From contig JAFWWO010000053.1 of NCBI GenBank assembly GCA_017523325.1, positions 1-56,609 of the forward strand: a stretch of 56,609 nucleotides of DNA, in the 5' to 3' direction. The stretch is from Anaerotignum sp. (GTDB taxonomy: Bacteria; Bacillota; Clostridia; Lachnospirales; Anaerotignaceae). Under the pieces are notes generated by a model that ran no database searches, was not told the DNA's origin, and saw only the letters and a list, made by a program, of their open reading frames with translations. Made by a program: the position numbers and the translations under genes. Position 1 is the first letter of the stretch; the number at the start of each line of letters is the position of its first letter. This document shows positions 38,351-46,034 of this stretch, in pieces.

Positions 38351-39574
38351 TTATTCCGCACTCTGGGTTTTCAGGAACTGGAACTTGCCGTCTTTGATCT
38401 GCTTGATATAAGCTACATTTTTCAGTGCATCGCCGTTTTCATCGAAGGAGATGGAGCCGGTAACGCCGTTGAAGGAAACGCCCTTCAGTGCGTCACGAAT
38501 GGAAACGCTGGTCAGGTCGCCCTCTGTGCCGTCCAGAGCCTTCAGTGCTTCATAAACTGCCATATAAGCGTCATAGCCCAAAGCGGAAACGGCTGCAACA
38601 CCGTCGGAACCGCCGTTGAGGGTCAGGTTGTTGGGGTTGGAGTTCAGATAAGCCTTAAAGCCTGTAACGAATTCTTTTGCAACAGGGTTTTCTTCATCGT
38701 TTTCATCGAAGAAAGTGGACAGTGCAACGCCTTCTGCCGCGTCCCCTGCTGCGGAGATGATGGTTTCGTTTTCCCAAGTATCGCTGGCGATAATCTGCGC
38801 AGTAATGCCGTTGGCTTTTGCCTGAGGCAGAATCAGAGTTGCCGTAGCGATAGAAGAAGGAATGAAGATGCAATCGGGGTTAGCCGCCTTCACGGAGGTC
38901 AGGATTGCATTAAAGTCGGATTCATTTGTCTGATATGTTTCATCTGCAACGATGGTGCCGCCCATGCCTTCAAACGCCTGTCTGAAGAATGCAGCCAGAC
39001 CTGTGGAATAGTCATCGCCGTTCTGGCTGATGAGTGCCGCTGTTTTGTAACCTTGGTCCATAGCATAAGAAGCCATTACAGTGCCCTGGAAAGGATCCAG
39101 GAAACAGGTACGGAAATAGAAATCATTGCCCAGTGTTACCTGAGGGTTTGTGCAGGAGCAGCCCATAGCGGGAACGCCTGCATCTGCAAATGTCTGCCCT
39201 GCGGCAATGGAAACGCCGGAGCCATAGGAGCCCAAAACAGCCACAACGCCGGAGCTGATTAAGGATTGAGCCGCAGTTACGGCAGCTGTTTTGTCGGACT
39301 GGTTGTCAACCTCTACCAATTCGATGTTGTAGGTCGTGCCGTTGATGTCTACGGTAGGAGCCACCTGGTTTGCAAACCGCACACCCAGAACTTCCTGCAT
39401 ACCGCCGCCGCCGTTTTCGCCTGTTGTAGGTTCAAACACGCCGATTTTGATGGTATTGCCGCTGATGGCAATTCCTGCTGCATCGCCGCCGCCATTGTTC
39501 CCGGTATCGCCGCCGCAGGCAGCCAAGGATAATGTCATAACGGTAGCCATAGCCAAAGCAAATAACTTTTTCAT
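38351..39574 (-). CDS. livJ: Branched-chain amino acid-binding lipoprotein (LivJ/LivK)
   Basis: A 407-residue binding protein of the Peripla_BP_6 type. The signal peptide MKKLFALAMATVMTLSLAAC has lipobox LAAC, with Cys-20 lipidated, followed by a Gly/Asn linker. The mature fold begins IKIGVFEPTTGENGGGG. It captures branched-chain or related amino acids and delivers them to LivHM. The ATG at 39574 follows GGAGG. It is first in the operon, behind the promoter at 39704-39732. Confidence 0.95.
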   Translation of the reverse strand: MKKLFALAMATVMTLSLAACGGDTGNNGGGDAAGIAISGNTIKIGVFEPTTGENGGGGMQEVLGVRFANQVAPTVDINGTTYNIELVEVDNQSDKTAAVTAAQSLISSGVVAVLGSYGSGVSIAAGQTFADAGVPAMGCSCTNPQVTLGNDFYFRTCFLDPFQGTVMASYAMDQGYKTAALISQNGDDYSTGLAAFFRQAFEGMGGTIVADETYQTNESDFNAILTSVKAANPDCIFIPSSIATATLILPQAKANGITAQIIASDTWENETIISAAGDAAEGVALSTFFDENDEENPVAKEFVTGFKAYLNSNPNNLTLNGGSDGVAAVSALGYDAYMAVYEALKALDGTEGDLTSVSIRDALKGVSFNGVTGSISFDENGDALKNVAYIKQIKDGKFQFLKTQSAE

Positions 39575-39703
39575 AATCAATAACCTCCCGTTTTTTCATT
39601 CCGAAAAAGCATCAAATCGGAAAGAATTTTCCAATTGTAATGTGTATACGGTATCCTCAGAGTGTCCGCCTCAAAAAGACAGATGCTTTCCGCAACCAGT
39701 ACT

Positions 39704-39732
39704 AATATAGCATACTTTTTTTTGATACGCAA
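39704..39732 (-). promoter_or_regulatory. Promoter of the liv operon
   Basis: On the minus strand TTGCGT and TATATT are spaced by 17 bases, about 130 bases before livJ. The leader from here to livJ shows no known riboswitch. The remaining divergent gap to thyA (39733-39901) holds only the thyA promoter. Confidence 0.65.
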
Positions 39733-39832
39733 TATGCACAAGGGCGTTTTTCACAAGAGAGGGACGAAAAAAGGAGTATGTTTGTGAAAAAGAACAATTT
39801 TGTCGGCTTTTGCCGGTTTCTGAAAAAAAGAG

Positions 39833-39861
39833 TGGAAAAAAGGGAGGGTATCCAGTATAAT
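39833..39861 (+). promoter_or_regulatory. Promoter of thyA-folA
   Basis: A perfect TATAAT (39856-39861) with a weaker TGGAAA -35 box 17 bases upstream. The start codon of thyA follows 40 bases later. Confidence 0.6.
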
Positions 39862-39901
39862 AAAAACATTATTGTGTAGAAAGAAATAGGGAGGGCTTGC
39901 C

Positions 39902-40732
39902 ATGAGCAAAGCAGACGAAATATTTATCGCAAATTGTAAGGAAATTTTGGAGCATGGGTTTTCCACGGAGCAGGAGAAGGTGCGGCCCCATTGGGAGGAC
40001 GGCACGCCGGCATATACCATAAAAACCTTCGGGGTTGTCAATCGGTATAACCTGCAGGAGGAATTTCCTCTGCTGACCCTGCGCCCGATTAACTGGAAGG
40101 CGGCTATTGATGAAATTTTGTGGATTTGGCAGAAAAAATCCAACAATATTCATGATTTGAACAGTAAAATTTGGGATTCATGGGCAGATGAAACCGGTTC
40201 CATCGGGAAAGCCTATGGGTATCAGCTGGGGGTGAAATATCCCTTCAAGCAGGGGGAGATGGATCAGGTGGATAATGTGCTGTGGCAGTTGAAAAACACC
40301 CCTGCCTCCCGCCGTATTATGACGAATATCTATAATTTTGCAGATTTGCGGGAAATGGGTCTGGAGCCTTGCGCTTACAGCATGACTTTTAACGTAACGG
40401 GCAATAAGCTTAATGCCATATTAAACCAGCGTTCTCAGGATACCTTGGCGGCGAATAACTGGAATGTGGTGCAGTATTCCGCCCTGCTGATGATGTTTGC
40501 GCAGGCCAGCGGTCTGGAAGCGGGGGAATTGATTCATGTCATCAGCGATATGCATATTTACGACAGGCATATTCCCATGGTGAAGGAATTGCTTGAACGG
40601 GAGCCTTTGCCTGCACCGAAGGTGCGGCTGAATCCGGAAATCAAGAATTTCTATGACTTTACCGTGGAAGACTTCGTGGTAGAGGACTATCAGCATGGCA
40701 AGCCTATCGGCAGAGTACCTGTGGCGATTTAA
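39902..40732 (+). CDS. thyA: Thymidylate synthase, ThyA (phi3T-like branch)
   Basis: A 276-residue ThyA that makes dTMP from dUMP with methylene-THF as carbon donor. The catalytic Cys is in MGLEPCAYSMTFNV, followed by the Arg of NQRSQDT and the folate-binding C terminus VPVAI. It differs from the Escherichia coli form, where the residue after the catalytic Cys is His (PCH): here it is Ala (PCA), like the Val of the Bacillus/phi3T branch as I recall it. The ATG follows GGGAGGGC. It precedes folA by 24 bases; the two enzymes form the classic folate cycle pair. Confidence 0.93.
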   Translation: MSKADEIFIANCKEILEHGFSTEQEKVRPHWEDGTPAYTIKTFGVVNRYNLQEEFPLLTLRPINWKAAIDEILWIWQKKSNNIHDLNSKIWDSWADETGSIGKAYGYQLGVKYPFKQGEMDQVDNVLWQLKNTPASRRIMTNIYNFADLREMGLEPCAYSMTFNVTGNKLNAILNQRSQDTLAANNWNVVQYSALLMMFAQASGLEAGELIHVISDMHIYDRHIPMVKELLEREPLPAPKVRLNPEIKNFYDFTVEDFVVEDYQHGKPIGRVPVAI

Positions 40733-40756
40733 TGGCATCGGAAAAGGAGAAGGGCT

Positions 40757-41248
40757 ATGGATATTATTGTTGCGGTCGATGAAAAATGGGGCATCGGCAG
40801 AGATGGAGAACTGCTCAAACGCATCTCGGCGGATATGAAGCGGTTTCGCGCCATGACGACGGGCAACGTGCTGGTGATGGGGCGGAAAACACTGGAGTCC
40901 TTCCCCGGCGGAAAACCCCTGCCCAATCGGGTGAATGTGGTGCTGACGGCAAATCGGGCATATCCGGCAGAGGGCATTGTGCTGTGCCATGATATAGGGG
41001 AATTGCCCCGGGCTTTGGCGCCCTATGGGGATAAGCAGATTTTTGTTGCCGGCGGCGGCAGTATTTATGCACAGCTGTTGCCCTTGTGCGAAAAGGCCTA
41101 TGTCACACGGATTTATGATGCCTTTCCGGCGGATACTTATTTCCCCGATTTGGATAGTCATGAGGATTGGTGCTTGACGGAAAAGGGCGAGATGCAGGAG
41201 GAGAACGGCGTCAGGTTTTCCTTTGATGTGTATGAGAAAAAAGCATAA
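40757..41248 (+). CDS. folA: Dihydrofolate reductase
   Basis: A 163-residue DHFR starting MDIIVAVDEKWGIGRDGELL. The catalytic acid is in the helix SADMKRFRAMT, and VMGRKTLESFPGGKPLPNR and IFVAGGGSIYAQLLPLCEKA bind NADPH. It regenerates THF from the DHF made by ThyA. The ATG follows AAAAGGAGAA. It is the second gene of the thyA-folA unit and is followed by a terminator. Confidence 0.96.
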   Translation: MDIIVAVDEKWGIGRDGELLKRISADMKRFRAMTTGNVLVMGRKTLESFPGGKPLPNRVNVVLTANRAYPAEGIVLCHDIGELPRALAPYGDKQIFVAGGGSIYAQLLPLCEKAYVTRIYDAFPADTYFPDLDSHEDWCLTEKGEMQEENGVRFSFDVYEKKA

Positions 41249-41260
41249 AATTGTAATGAA

Positions 41261-41288
41261 AAAGGAAGGAAAACCCCTTCCTTTTTTT
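41261..41288. terminator. Bidirectional terminator after folA
   Basis: AAAGGAAGG and CCTTCCTTT pair, followed by a T run; the reverse strand ends in a T-rich stretch too. The minus gene downstream ends inside its right edge. Confidence 0.85.
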
Positions 41289-42318
41289 ATTTTTGTATAC
41301 GTTTTTTCCTGTCTGACAATATGGTCGGATTCAAAAAATAGAGAGCAAGAACGCCGCCTGCCCAGAGCAGAACAATTTCGTAGAAATAAAGCGCTCCCAG
41401 TTCTGCCGTTGTGGTGGTGCAATTGACAGCATCGCTGTCCTCCGGATATTTTTCCGACAAAACATTTTCGGGAATTTCATTCCCCGCAGCGTCAAAATAG
41501 CGGATGCACCAAGGAGCAAGAGGGGGGATTTTTTTTGTTGCTTTGATGATGCTCAGGTAGGGAGCGGTTTTTTGCTGTCCTTTATAAATGGGTGTGCCTG
41601 TTTTTTCCCAATTATCATACACCTGATAGTAAGCGATCTCCGGCAAATCATTTATGCCGTATAACAGAAGATAAGGCTCTTTTTTCAAGACTACCCTACT
41701 TGCCTGTCCTAATGTCCAATTAAAACTTTGTACTTCCACAAAGCGGTATTTGCCGAAGATACCTTTTTCCAGTTGTGCAATGCCACCTGCGGTAGGGTGA
41801 TCGTTTTGACGGAACAATACAAACAGATATTTCCCCATCATAGCTCTCTCTAAAATATCTGCGGAAACAGTATCGGTAAAATGGTATTCATCGGTAAAAT
41901 GGTATTCGTTGATAGCTTGTTCCAAATCGGCGGTGGTGGAAACATCGACAAAAAAATGATTTTGATACAATGCAACCATGCCGATGATTGTCAGAACCAG
42001 TGCCGTAATGCCGCAGATGATATGCCTTAGTGTACGTTTTGGATTGGTCAGTGCAATCAAGGCATCTGCCAGATGCGAAGCGCTGGTTTTTGTAAATTCC
42101 TCGTTTTTTATGGGTTCTCCTGCCATCAGTTCGGCAATGTGGATTTCCAATACTTCGCAAATGGAGGGTAATAAGGAAATATCCGGCATATTCCGTCCTG
42201 TTTCCCAACGGGAAACCGTTCTTTGGCTGACACCGAGCAGTTCCCCGAATTGTGCCTGTGTCAAATTTTTTTCTTTTCGCAGTGTTGCAATAAAGTATCC
42301 GATTTTTTCTTGATCCAT
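41287..42318 (-). CDS. Membrane-anchored XRE-family regulator
   Basis: A 343-residue protein. The N terminus is an XRE helix-turn-helix (LTQAQFGELLGVSQRTVSRW, residues about 20-39, then ETGRNMPDIS). A membrane segment follows at about residue 105 (IICGITALVLTIIGMVALY), then a large domain, and a second membrane segment lies near the C terminus (FYEIVLLWAGGVLALYFL). The part between the segments probably lies outside the cell and may sense a ligand. The ATG at 42318 follows AAGGAGAACC. An 18-base exact tandem repeat adds EYHFTD once more inside the sensor region. Confidence 0.85.
   Translation of the reverse strand: MDQEKIGYFIATLRKEKNLTQAQFGELLGVSQRTVSRWETGRNMPDISLLPSICEVLEIHIAELMAGEPIKNEEFTKTSASHLADALIALTNPKRTLRHIICGITALVLTIIGMVALYQNHFFVDVSTTADLEQAINEYHFTDEYHFTDTVSADILERAMMGKYLFVLFRQNDHPTAGGIAQLEKGIFGKYRFVEVQSFNWTLGQASRVVLKKEPYLLLYGINDLPEIAYYQVYDNWEKTGTPIYKGQQKTAPYLSIIKATKKIPPLAPWCIRYFDAAGNEIPENVLSEKYPEDSDAVNCTTTTAELGALYFYEIVLLWAGGVLALYFLNPTILSDRKKRIQK
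41872..41907. repeat. Exact 18-base tandem repeat inside the membrane XRE gene
   Basis: ATCGGTAAAATGGTATTC is present twice head to tail with no spacer. It adds six residues (EYHFTD) in frame in the extracellular domain and is likely a recent slippage duplication. Confidence 0.9.
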
Positions 42319-42436
42319 TTGTCGGTTCTCCTTTCTCAAAATCAGAAAAAACTTTTCACCTAAGGCAAACATAGCATTTTCTTGTTGGAAAAGAAAGGAC
42401 ATAAAGCGAGTATCCGTTGTTTTTGTGATGTTTTTG

Positions 42437-43273
42437 TTATGCAAAGGAATCGGGGTGATAGCCCGACCAGCCTGTTTCGGGCATAGTCATCAGGCGGTAC
42501 ATTTCCTCCATGGACAGCTCAAAATCAAAAATATCCATGTTTTCTTTCATGCGTGCGGAGGAGGAGGCTTTGGGCAGAGGAAGGACGTTATTTTGCAAAG
42601 CAAACCGCAGACAGATTTGGGCAGTGCTTTTGCCATATTTCTCCCCCAACTCCAGCAAAAGAGGCTCCTGCAATATCCGCCGCCTGCCCAGAGGACTCCA
42701 TGCCTCTACCTGCAATCCGTGGGATTGGCAAAAGGCCACTGTTGTCTGCTGGATATAGCCGGGGTGATACTCCAGTTGGTTCACCATAGGCTTGGTATCG
42801 GCATGGGCGAACAGGTTCAACAGATGATGGGGCAGGAAATTGCTGACCCCGATGGCACGGACAGCCCCCTCGTCATAAAGCCGTTCCAGTGCTTTCCAGG
42901 TTTCCGCATCCGGCCGTTTCCAATCGGCTTTGGGGTGGGGTAGGGGCCAATGTATGAGGAATAAATCCAGATAATTGACGTCTAAATCCTTTATGGATGC
43001 CTCAAAACTGCGGAGGGTGCTGTCATAGCCCAAATCGTCCTTCCAGACCTTGGAGGTCAGAAAAAGCTCCCGTCGGGGCAAGGCAGATTGGCGGATTGCC
43101 CTGCCGATTTCCTGCTCGTTGCCGTAGGCGCGGGCCGTATCCAGATGGCGATAGCCCGCCTCTAACGCCCGAGTGATGATTTCCTCCCCTTTTTCCTTGA
43201 TTTGATAGGTGCCAAAGCCCAGAAAAGGCAGTTCCACACCGTTTTCCAGTAAAAAGCCTGTTTCGCTTATCAT
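42437..43273 (-). CDS. Aldo/keto reductase
   Basis: A 278-residue AKR of the 2,5-diketo-gluconate reductase-like group. The catalytic tetrad is visible: Asp and Tyr in HLDTARAYGNE, Lys in LTSKVWKDDLG and His in FLIHWPLPHP. The NADPH site lies in LPLPKASSSARMKEN. It reduces aldehydes and ketones with NADPH; substrate is unknown. It starts four bases after the cca gene on the same strand, so the two are co-transcribed. Confidence 0.93.
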   Translation of the reverse strand: MISETGFLLENGVELPFLGFGTYQIKEKGEEIITRALEAGYRHLDTARAYGNEQEIGRAIRQSALPRRELFLTSKVWKDDLGYDSTLRSFEASIKDLDVNYLDLFLIHWPLPHPKADWKRPDAETWKALERLYDEGAVRAIGVSNFLPHHLLNLFAHADTKPMVNQLEYHPGYIQQTTVAFCQSHGLQVEAWSPLGRRRILQEPLLLELGEKYGKSTAQICLRFALQNNVLPLPKASSSARMKENMDIFDFELSMEEMYRLMTMPETGWSGYHPDSFA

Positions 43274-43277
43274 TTCT

Positions 43278-44507
43278 TCATTCCTTTCCGTAGTCTGCTG
43301 CCTGCAATCGTAAAAGAACCTGTTCTGTCAAGAGTTCCTTCGTATTTTTCTCCGGATGCCGCAAAACCATGTCCAATAATTCGTCTAATAGCCGCCCCAT
43401 TCCTTTGCCGTGGGGCACGCCGCAGGCCATGAGATCCTTGCCGGATATGGCGAGGGTTTTCAACGTCAGGCAATCCCCGTCAGCAAGTATGTTCTGCCAA
43501 AGGGCTTTGCTTGTTGTATGGGGCGAGAGGGGGCGTAATATGCCTTGCAGTGTTAAAAGCCGGGATAAGGTCTCTGCCCCGATGGTGCTTGCCAGTTTCC
43601 GCAGGGGATAGGCTTCTGTTGGCACATCATCTGCAAGTTGTGCCAATAACAGGCAGACCTGTTTGATGGTAAAATTGTCGCACTTTAAGCCCCGCAGGAA
43701 GTGTTCCGCCTCAAGGGGCGTGAAATCCTGCAAAATGATACTCCACCGCAAAATGGCCTCCTTGGGGCATTGTGCCAGTTGCGGGAGCAGAGGTTGACTG
43801 CGGCACATAAGCCTTGTGGAAAGCATAGGGTCAATTTGTGCCAAAAGCCCACTTTCCCAAAGCAGGGGCATTTTTTCCGTATAGGGGGAAAGCCAGAGCT
43901 TGTCCATCTCCTCCCGAATCCGCTCCACACTGATGTTTCGGATTAACGCCGTGTGGGCGCACAGAGCGGCATAGGTGGCTTCTTCCACCGAGAAGCCCAG
44001 CTGGGCGGCAAAACGGACACAGCGCAGCATACGCAAAGCGTCCTCCTGAAAGCGTAAAGCCGGGTCGCCTACGCCGCGAATGATGCCTGCGGCAATATCC
44101 GCCTGCCCGTGGAAAGGGTCGCGGAAGCCTTCTTTGGGGTGGTAAGCGATGGCGTTCATGGTAAAATCCCGCCGTAACAAATCCTCCTCCAGTTTTTTGG
44201 TATAGGTGACGCCGATGGGGTGGCGGCAGTCGGCGTATTCCCCGTCCACCCGATAGGTGGTGACCTCATAATTGGTGCGGTGGAGGACAACGGTGATGGT
44301 GCCGTGCTGGATTCCCGTATCGAAGGTGTGGGGGAATAATGCCTTGGTTTCCTCCGGCAGGGCGGAGGTGGTAATATCCCAATCCTGGGGAGTGCGCCCC
44401 AGTATGGAATCCCGCACACAGCCCCCGACGATATAGGCCTCATGTCCGTGGGTGTTTAATGTATGAAGAATTTCTGCCGCATCGGCAGGCAAAAATAGGG
44501 AATACAA
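43278..44507 (-). CDS. cca: CCA tRNA nucleotidyltransferase
   Basis: A 409-residue class II nucleotidyltransferase. The motif GGCVRDSILGRTPQDWDITT near the N terminus binds the nucleotide and metals (DxD). It is followed by RRDFTMNAIAYH and the head domain GDPALRFQEDALRMLRCVRF. It adds or repairs the CCA end of tRNA, as needed by the tRNA-Lys at 44665, which lacks an encoded CCA. The start is a TTG at 44507 because AAGGAGGG lies 8 bases upstream; the longer frame has no site. Confidence 0.94.
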   Translation of the reverse strand: MYSLFLPADAAEILHTLNTHGHEAYIVGGCVRDSILGRTPQDWDITTSALPEETKALFPHTFDTGIQHGTITVVLHRTNYEVTTYRVDGEYADCRHPIGVTYTKKLEEDLLRRDFTMNAIAYHPKEGFRDPFHGQADIAAGIIRGVGDPALRFQEDALRMLRCVRFAAQLGFSVEEATYAALCAHTALIRNISVERIREEMDKLWLSPYTEKMPLLWESGLLAQIDPMLSTRLMCRSQPLLPQLAQCPKEAILRWSIILQDFTPLEAEHFLRGLKCDNFTIKQVCLLLAQLADDVPTEAYPLRKLASTIGAETLSRLLTLQGILRPLSPHTTSKALWQNILADGDCLTLKTLAISGKDLMACGVPHGKGMGRLLDELLDMVLRHPEKNTKELLTEQVLLRLQAADYGKE

Positions 44508-44615
44508 GAGAAAACCCTCCTTGAAAAAGCTGCATATCTGTTCCAAAAGCTTGTTTTCATGATAGCATAAAGACGGAAAAAAGGGAATTTTTTTTGAAAA
44601 ATATGAAATTAGCGG

Positions 44616-44644
44616 TTGACAGGCGGATAACTTGGTGGTATCAT
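44616..44644 (+). promoter_or_regulatory. Promoter of tRNA-Lys
   Basis: TTGACA and TATCAT are spaced by 17 bases and end 20 bases before the mature tRNA. Confidence 0.8.
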
Positions 44645-44664
44645 ATCTCTTGCAGTCAAGATAT

Positions 44665-44737
44665 GCGCCCTTAGCTCAGTTGGTAGAGCAACTGACTCTT
44701 AATCAGTGGGTCCAGGGTTCGAGTCCCTGAGGGCGCA
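44665..44737 (+). tRNA. tRNA-Lys (anticodon CTT)
   Basis: A full cloverleaf: acceptor GCGCCCT pairs with AGGGCGC, the D-arm has GCTCAGTTGGTAGAGC, the anticodon arm has ACTGA around loop CTCTTAA, and the T-arm has CAGGG TTCGAGT CCCTG. The seven-base anticodon loop puts CTT at positions 34-36, which reads AAG. The 3' CCA is not encoded. Confidence 0.97.
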
Positions 44738-44742
44738 GTTAT

Positions 44743-44771
44743 CGCAAGCGATGTTTCGCTTGCGTTTTTTT
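44743..44771 (+). terminator. Terminator after tRNA-Lys
   Basis: CGCAAGCGA and TCGCTTGCG form a 9-bp stem around four bases and are followed by seven T. Confidence 0.92.
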
Positions 44772-44816
44772 ATTGCAAAAAGGCAGAACGGAGGCACTTT
44801 TTTGTCACGCTTTTCA

Positions 44817-44855
44817 AAAGACCGTCTTGTTTTCTATCACAAGAGGTCTTTTTTT
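44817..44855 (+). terminator. Second terminator-like hairpin without an upstream gene
   Basis: AAAGACC/GGTCTTT and TCTTGT/ACAAGA form a two-part stem followed by a long T run. No gene lies between it and the tRNA terminator. Confidence 0.7.
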
Positions 44856-44917
44856 CATGCTTTTTCCATAGAATGGTACAGAGACTTTTTGTCGGGAAGC
44901 AGCAGGGGGAGTGTATG

Positions 44918-45904
44918 ATGGAGGATATTTATGAAAAAATACTATGGGAAGGTTATGGCCTGCGGTTTCGTGGTGCAAGCCGCACACGGACGGGGCTTAT
45001 CTGCCGCACGGACAAAGGCTTGCGGGAATTAAAAAAACCCCGTGGGCATCAGGAGAGCCTTTGCCTTGCCTTTGATGTCAAGGAACAGTTGTGCAAAAAC
45101 GGCTTTATGTCAGTCAGCCGATGCTATACCGCTTTAGATGGCGCCCCCTTTTACCGCAGAGATGGCGTATTATACAGCTTGGAGGATCCTATGCCGACGG
45201 AAACATTGGCAGAGGACACGCCCGAGGCATTTTTCCGCGGAGCGGAGGCCTTGGGCAGGCTCCATGCTGCGGGGAGAGGGCTTTCCAGCCAATATGCCCG
45301 TTGGGATAAAGAACGTCTGCCCAAGCTCTATGCCAAACGGCGGGGCGAGTTGGCGAAAATCAAGCGGCGGAATGACCGTAGGGGCGGCTATGACCCCATT
45401 GATTTATTGCTGTTAAAGTATTATGCACCCTATATGGCACAGGCGGCAGAGGCACAACGGCTGTTGCAGGAGGGCGGCTATACACAGGCAGCGGAAACGG
45501 CGGAGCAAGAAGGGGCTTTTTGCCATAATGCCTATAAAGGAGAAAATCTGCGGCTGAATGAAAGCGGCGATATTTTTGTAGGCGGCTTTGACCGTTGTAT
45601 TGCGGAGTTGCCCTTGGCGGATTTGGCGGCATATCTGCGGCGGTATCAGAAAAAAACCGGCGGCGGGCATGAGGGTGTGAAACGGATGCTGGAGGCCTAT
45701 GGCAAAAGCTGTCCTCTTTCGGAAAAAAGCCTGATTTTATTGCAGGGAATGTTGATTTATCCGGAAAAATTCCTGCGGCTGGTCAATGAATACTATAACA
45801 AACGCAGGGCCTGCGTTTCTCCCGCCATGGAGGAGAGATTGGCTGCTGCGGCCAAGGAGGAGCAAAGCGGTTGCCTACTTGGGGATATGGTTGCCGGGGA
45901 ATAA
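44918..45904 (+). CDS. CotS-like protein, kinase fold (spore coat family)
   Basis: A 328-residue protein that resembles CotS/YsxE spore coat proteins, which have an aminoglycoside-phosphotransferase fold. The segment FCHNAYKGENLRLNESGDIF with GGFDRCIAELPLADLAAYLR occupies the usual catalytic-loop and metal-site place, but the canonical HxDxxxxN is altered (HNAYKGEN), so enzyme activity is doubtful. It may be laid down in the coat during sporulation. The second of two ATGs (44918) is 7 bases after AGGGGGA and is used. The spmAB genes in this window support a spore former. Confidence 0.75.
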   Translation: MEDIYEKILWEGYGLRFRGASRTRTGLICRTDKGLRELKKPRGHQESLCLAFDVKEQLCKNGFMSVSRCYTALDGAPFYRRDGVLYSLEDPMPTETLAEDTPEAFFRGAEALGRLHAAGRGLSSQYARWDKERLPKLYAKRRGELAKIKRRNDRRGGYDPIDLLLLKYYAPYMAQAAEAQRLLQEGGYTQAAETAEQEGAFCHNAYKGENLRLNESGDIFVGGFDRCIAELPLADLAAYLRRYQKKTGGGHEGVKRMLEAYGKSCPLSEKSLILLQGMLIYPEKFLRLVNEYYNKRRACVSPAMEERLAAAAKEEQSGCLLGDMVAGE

Positions 45905-45925
45905 AGACAGACCGGGTATTTTTTA

Positions 45926-45959
45926 GGCGGGATATGGATAAAGTAGCCCGCCGTTTTTC
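45926..45959 (+). terminator. Terminator after the CotS-like gene
   Basis: GGCGGG and CCCGCC close a hairpin with a 15-base loop, followed by GTTTTTC. Confidence 0.7.
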
Positions 45960-45962
45960 TAG

Positions 45963-45991
45963 TTGCATCTTCCGGGGGAAACGTATAAAAT
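45963..45991 (+). promoter_or_regulatory. Promoter of the PEGA protein gene
   Basis: TTGCAT and TAAAAT are spaced by 17 bases and end 43 bases before the GTG start. Confidence 0.65.
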
Positions 45992-46034
45992 AAAAAATGG
46001 AAGAGAATATCATTTCCCCGAAGGAGGAAAACAG

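Noticed and set aside
38276..39262. 328-codon plus-strand frame
   Set aside because: It is antisense to livJ, Cys-rich and low in domain character; livJ has signal, lipobox and fold.
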